Positions 63,988-64,000 of a stretch of 64,000 bases of DNA are shown here, one piece after another. The stretch spans positions 27,699 to 91,698 of the forward strand of contig NZ_JACSRD010000154.1 of assembly GCF_014879935.1 (NCBI RefSeq), given 5' to 3'. Source of the DNA: Prosthecobacter sp. GTDB lineage: Bacteria; Verrucomicrobiota; Verrucomicrobiia; Verrucomicrobiales; Verrucomicrobiaceae. Below the pieces are notes generated by a model that saw only the letters and a program-made list of their open reading frames with translations, did not search any database and was not told the origin of the DNA. A program made the translations under genes and the position numbers. Within the stretch, counting starts at the first letter, position 1; every line of letters starts with the position of its first letter.

Positions 63988-64000
63988 AAGGCACCGACTC

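Overview
This GC-rich window comes from a member of the Verrucomicrobiota, most likely close to Verrucomicrobiaceae/Prosthecobacter-type bacteria. The assignment rests on combined features rather than one marker. There is a giant secreted protein built of autotransporter-associated beta-strand repeats. There is a PVC-type membrane-bound dehydrogenase/HEAT/haem protein, a ThuA-domain protein, a PQQ-type propeller protein and a Ser/Thr kinase fused to PEGA and FGE-sulfatase-like domains next to an ECF sigma factor. Upstream of recA lies a palindrome of the form TGTTC-N4-GAACA, the LexA motif described for Verrucomicrobia. No tRNA, rRNA or CRISPR array was seen.

Layout. 1-14956 (-): one reading frame of at least 4,985 codons that runs off the left edge. 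15280-19036 (+): dnaG and rpoD, the core of the macromolecular-synthesis operon without rpsU. 19049-20094 (-): a gamma-glutamylcyclotransferase-like protein and a lipoate ligase. 20137-29398 (-): a tightly packed heavy-metal efflux operon with a His-rich secreted protein, CzcC/CzcB/CzcA-type proteins, a Cys-tailed periplasmic protein, a Zn/Cd-type P-ATPase, and an HMA domain fused to a MauE-like membrane protein. 29486-29992 (+): a small membrane protein. 29995-34673 (-): zwf-opcA followed by a UbiA prenyltransferase and a dehydroquinate-synthase-like enzyme, a pair resembling EboC/EboD. 34919-38925 (+): sigma factor, kinase fusion and secreted MsrB. 38939-40042 (-): a membrane protein and a DUF5069 protein. 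40168-49324 (+): ECF sigma factor, PVC dehydrogenase-like protein, esterase, class V aminotransferase and vWA protein. 49326-51702 (-): small phosphatase, unknown protein and gpmI. 51858-53270 (+): cell-wall amidase. 53267-54873 (-): gmhB and ribD. 54970-57667 (+): type II secretion F protein, recA and a PilZ-like protein. 57672-58673 (-): rppH and an NlpC-like hydrolase. 58765-63196 (+): ThuA protein, CstA transporter and PQQ-propeller protein. 63252-63964 (-): an apparently ORF-less group II intron placed directly beside a hairpin.

Two themes cut across the gene list. The first is a set of short perfect inverted repeats between genes in the right half of the window. Their sequences are unrelated, but their architecture recurs: single hairpins, or two hairpins inside longer complementary arms. 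Some similar material has entered a coding frame. The second is signalling and metal handling with unusual domain partitioning: a kinase with two degenerate FGE modules flanking PEGA, a P-ATPase whose HMA domain sits on a separate protein, and an RND adaptor with a C-terminal His-rich, membrane-anchored tail.
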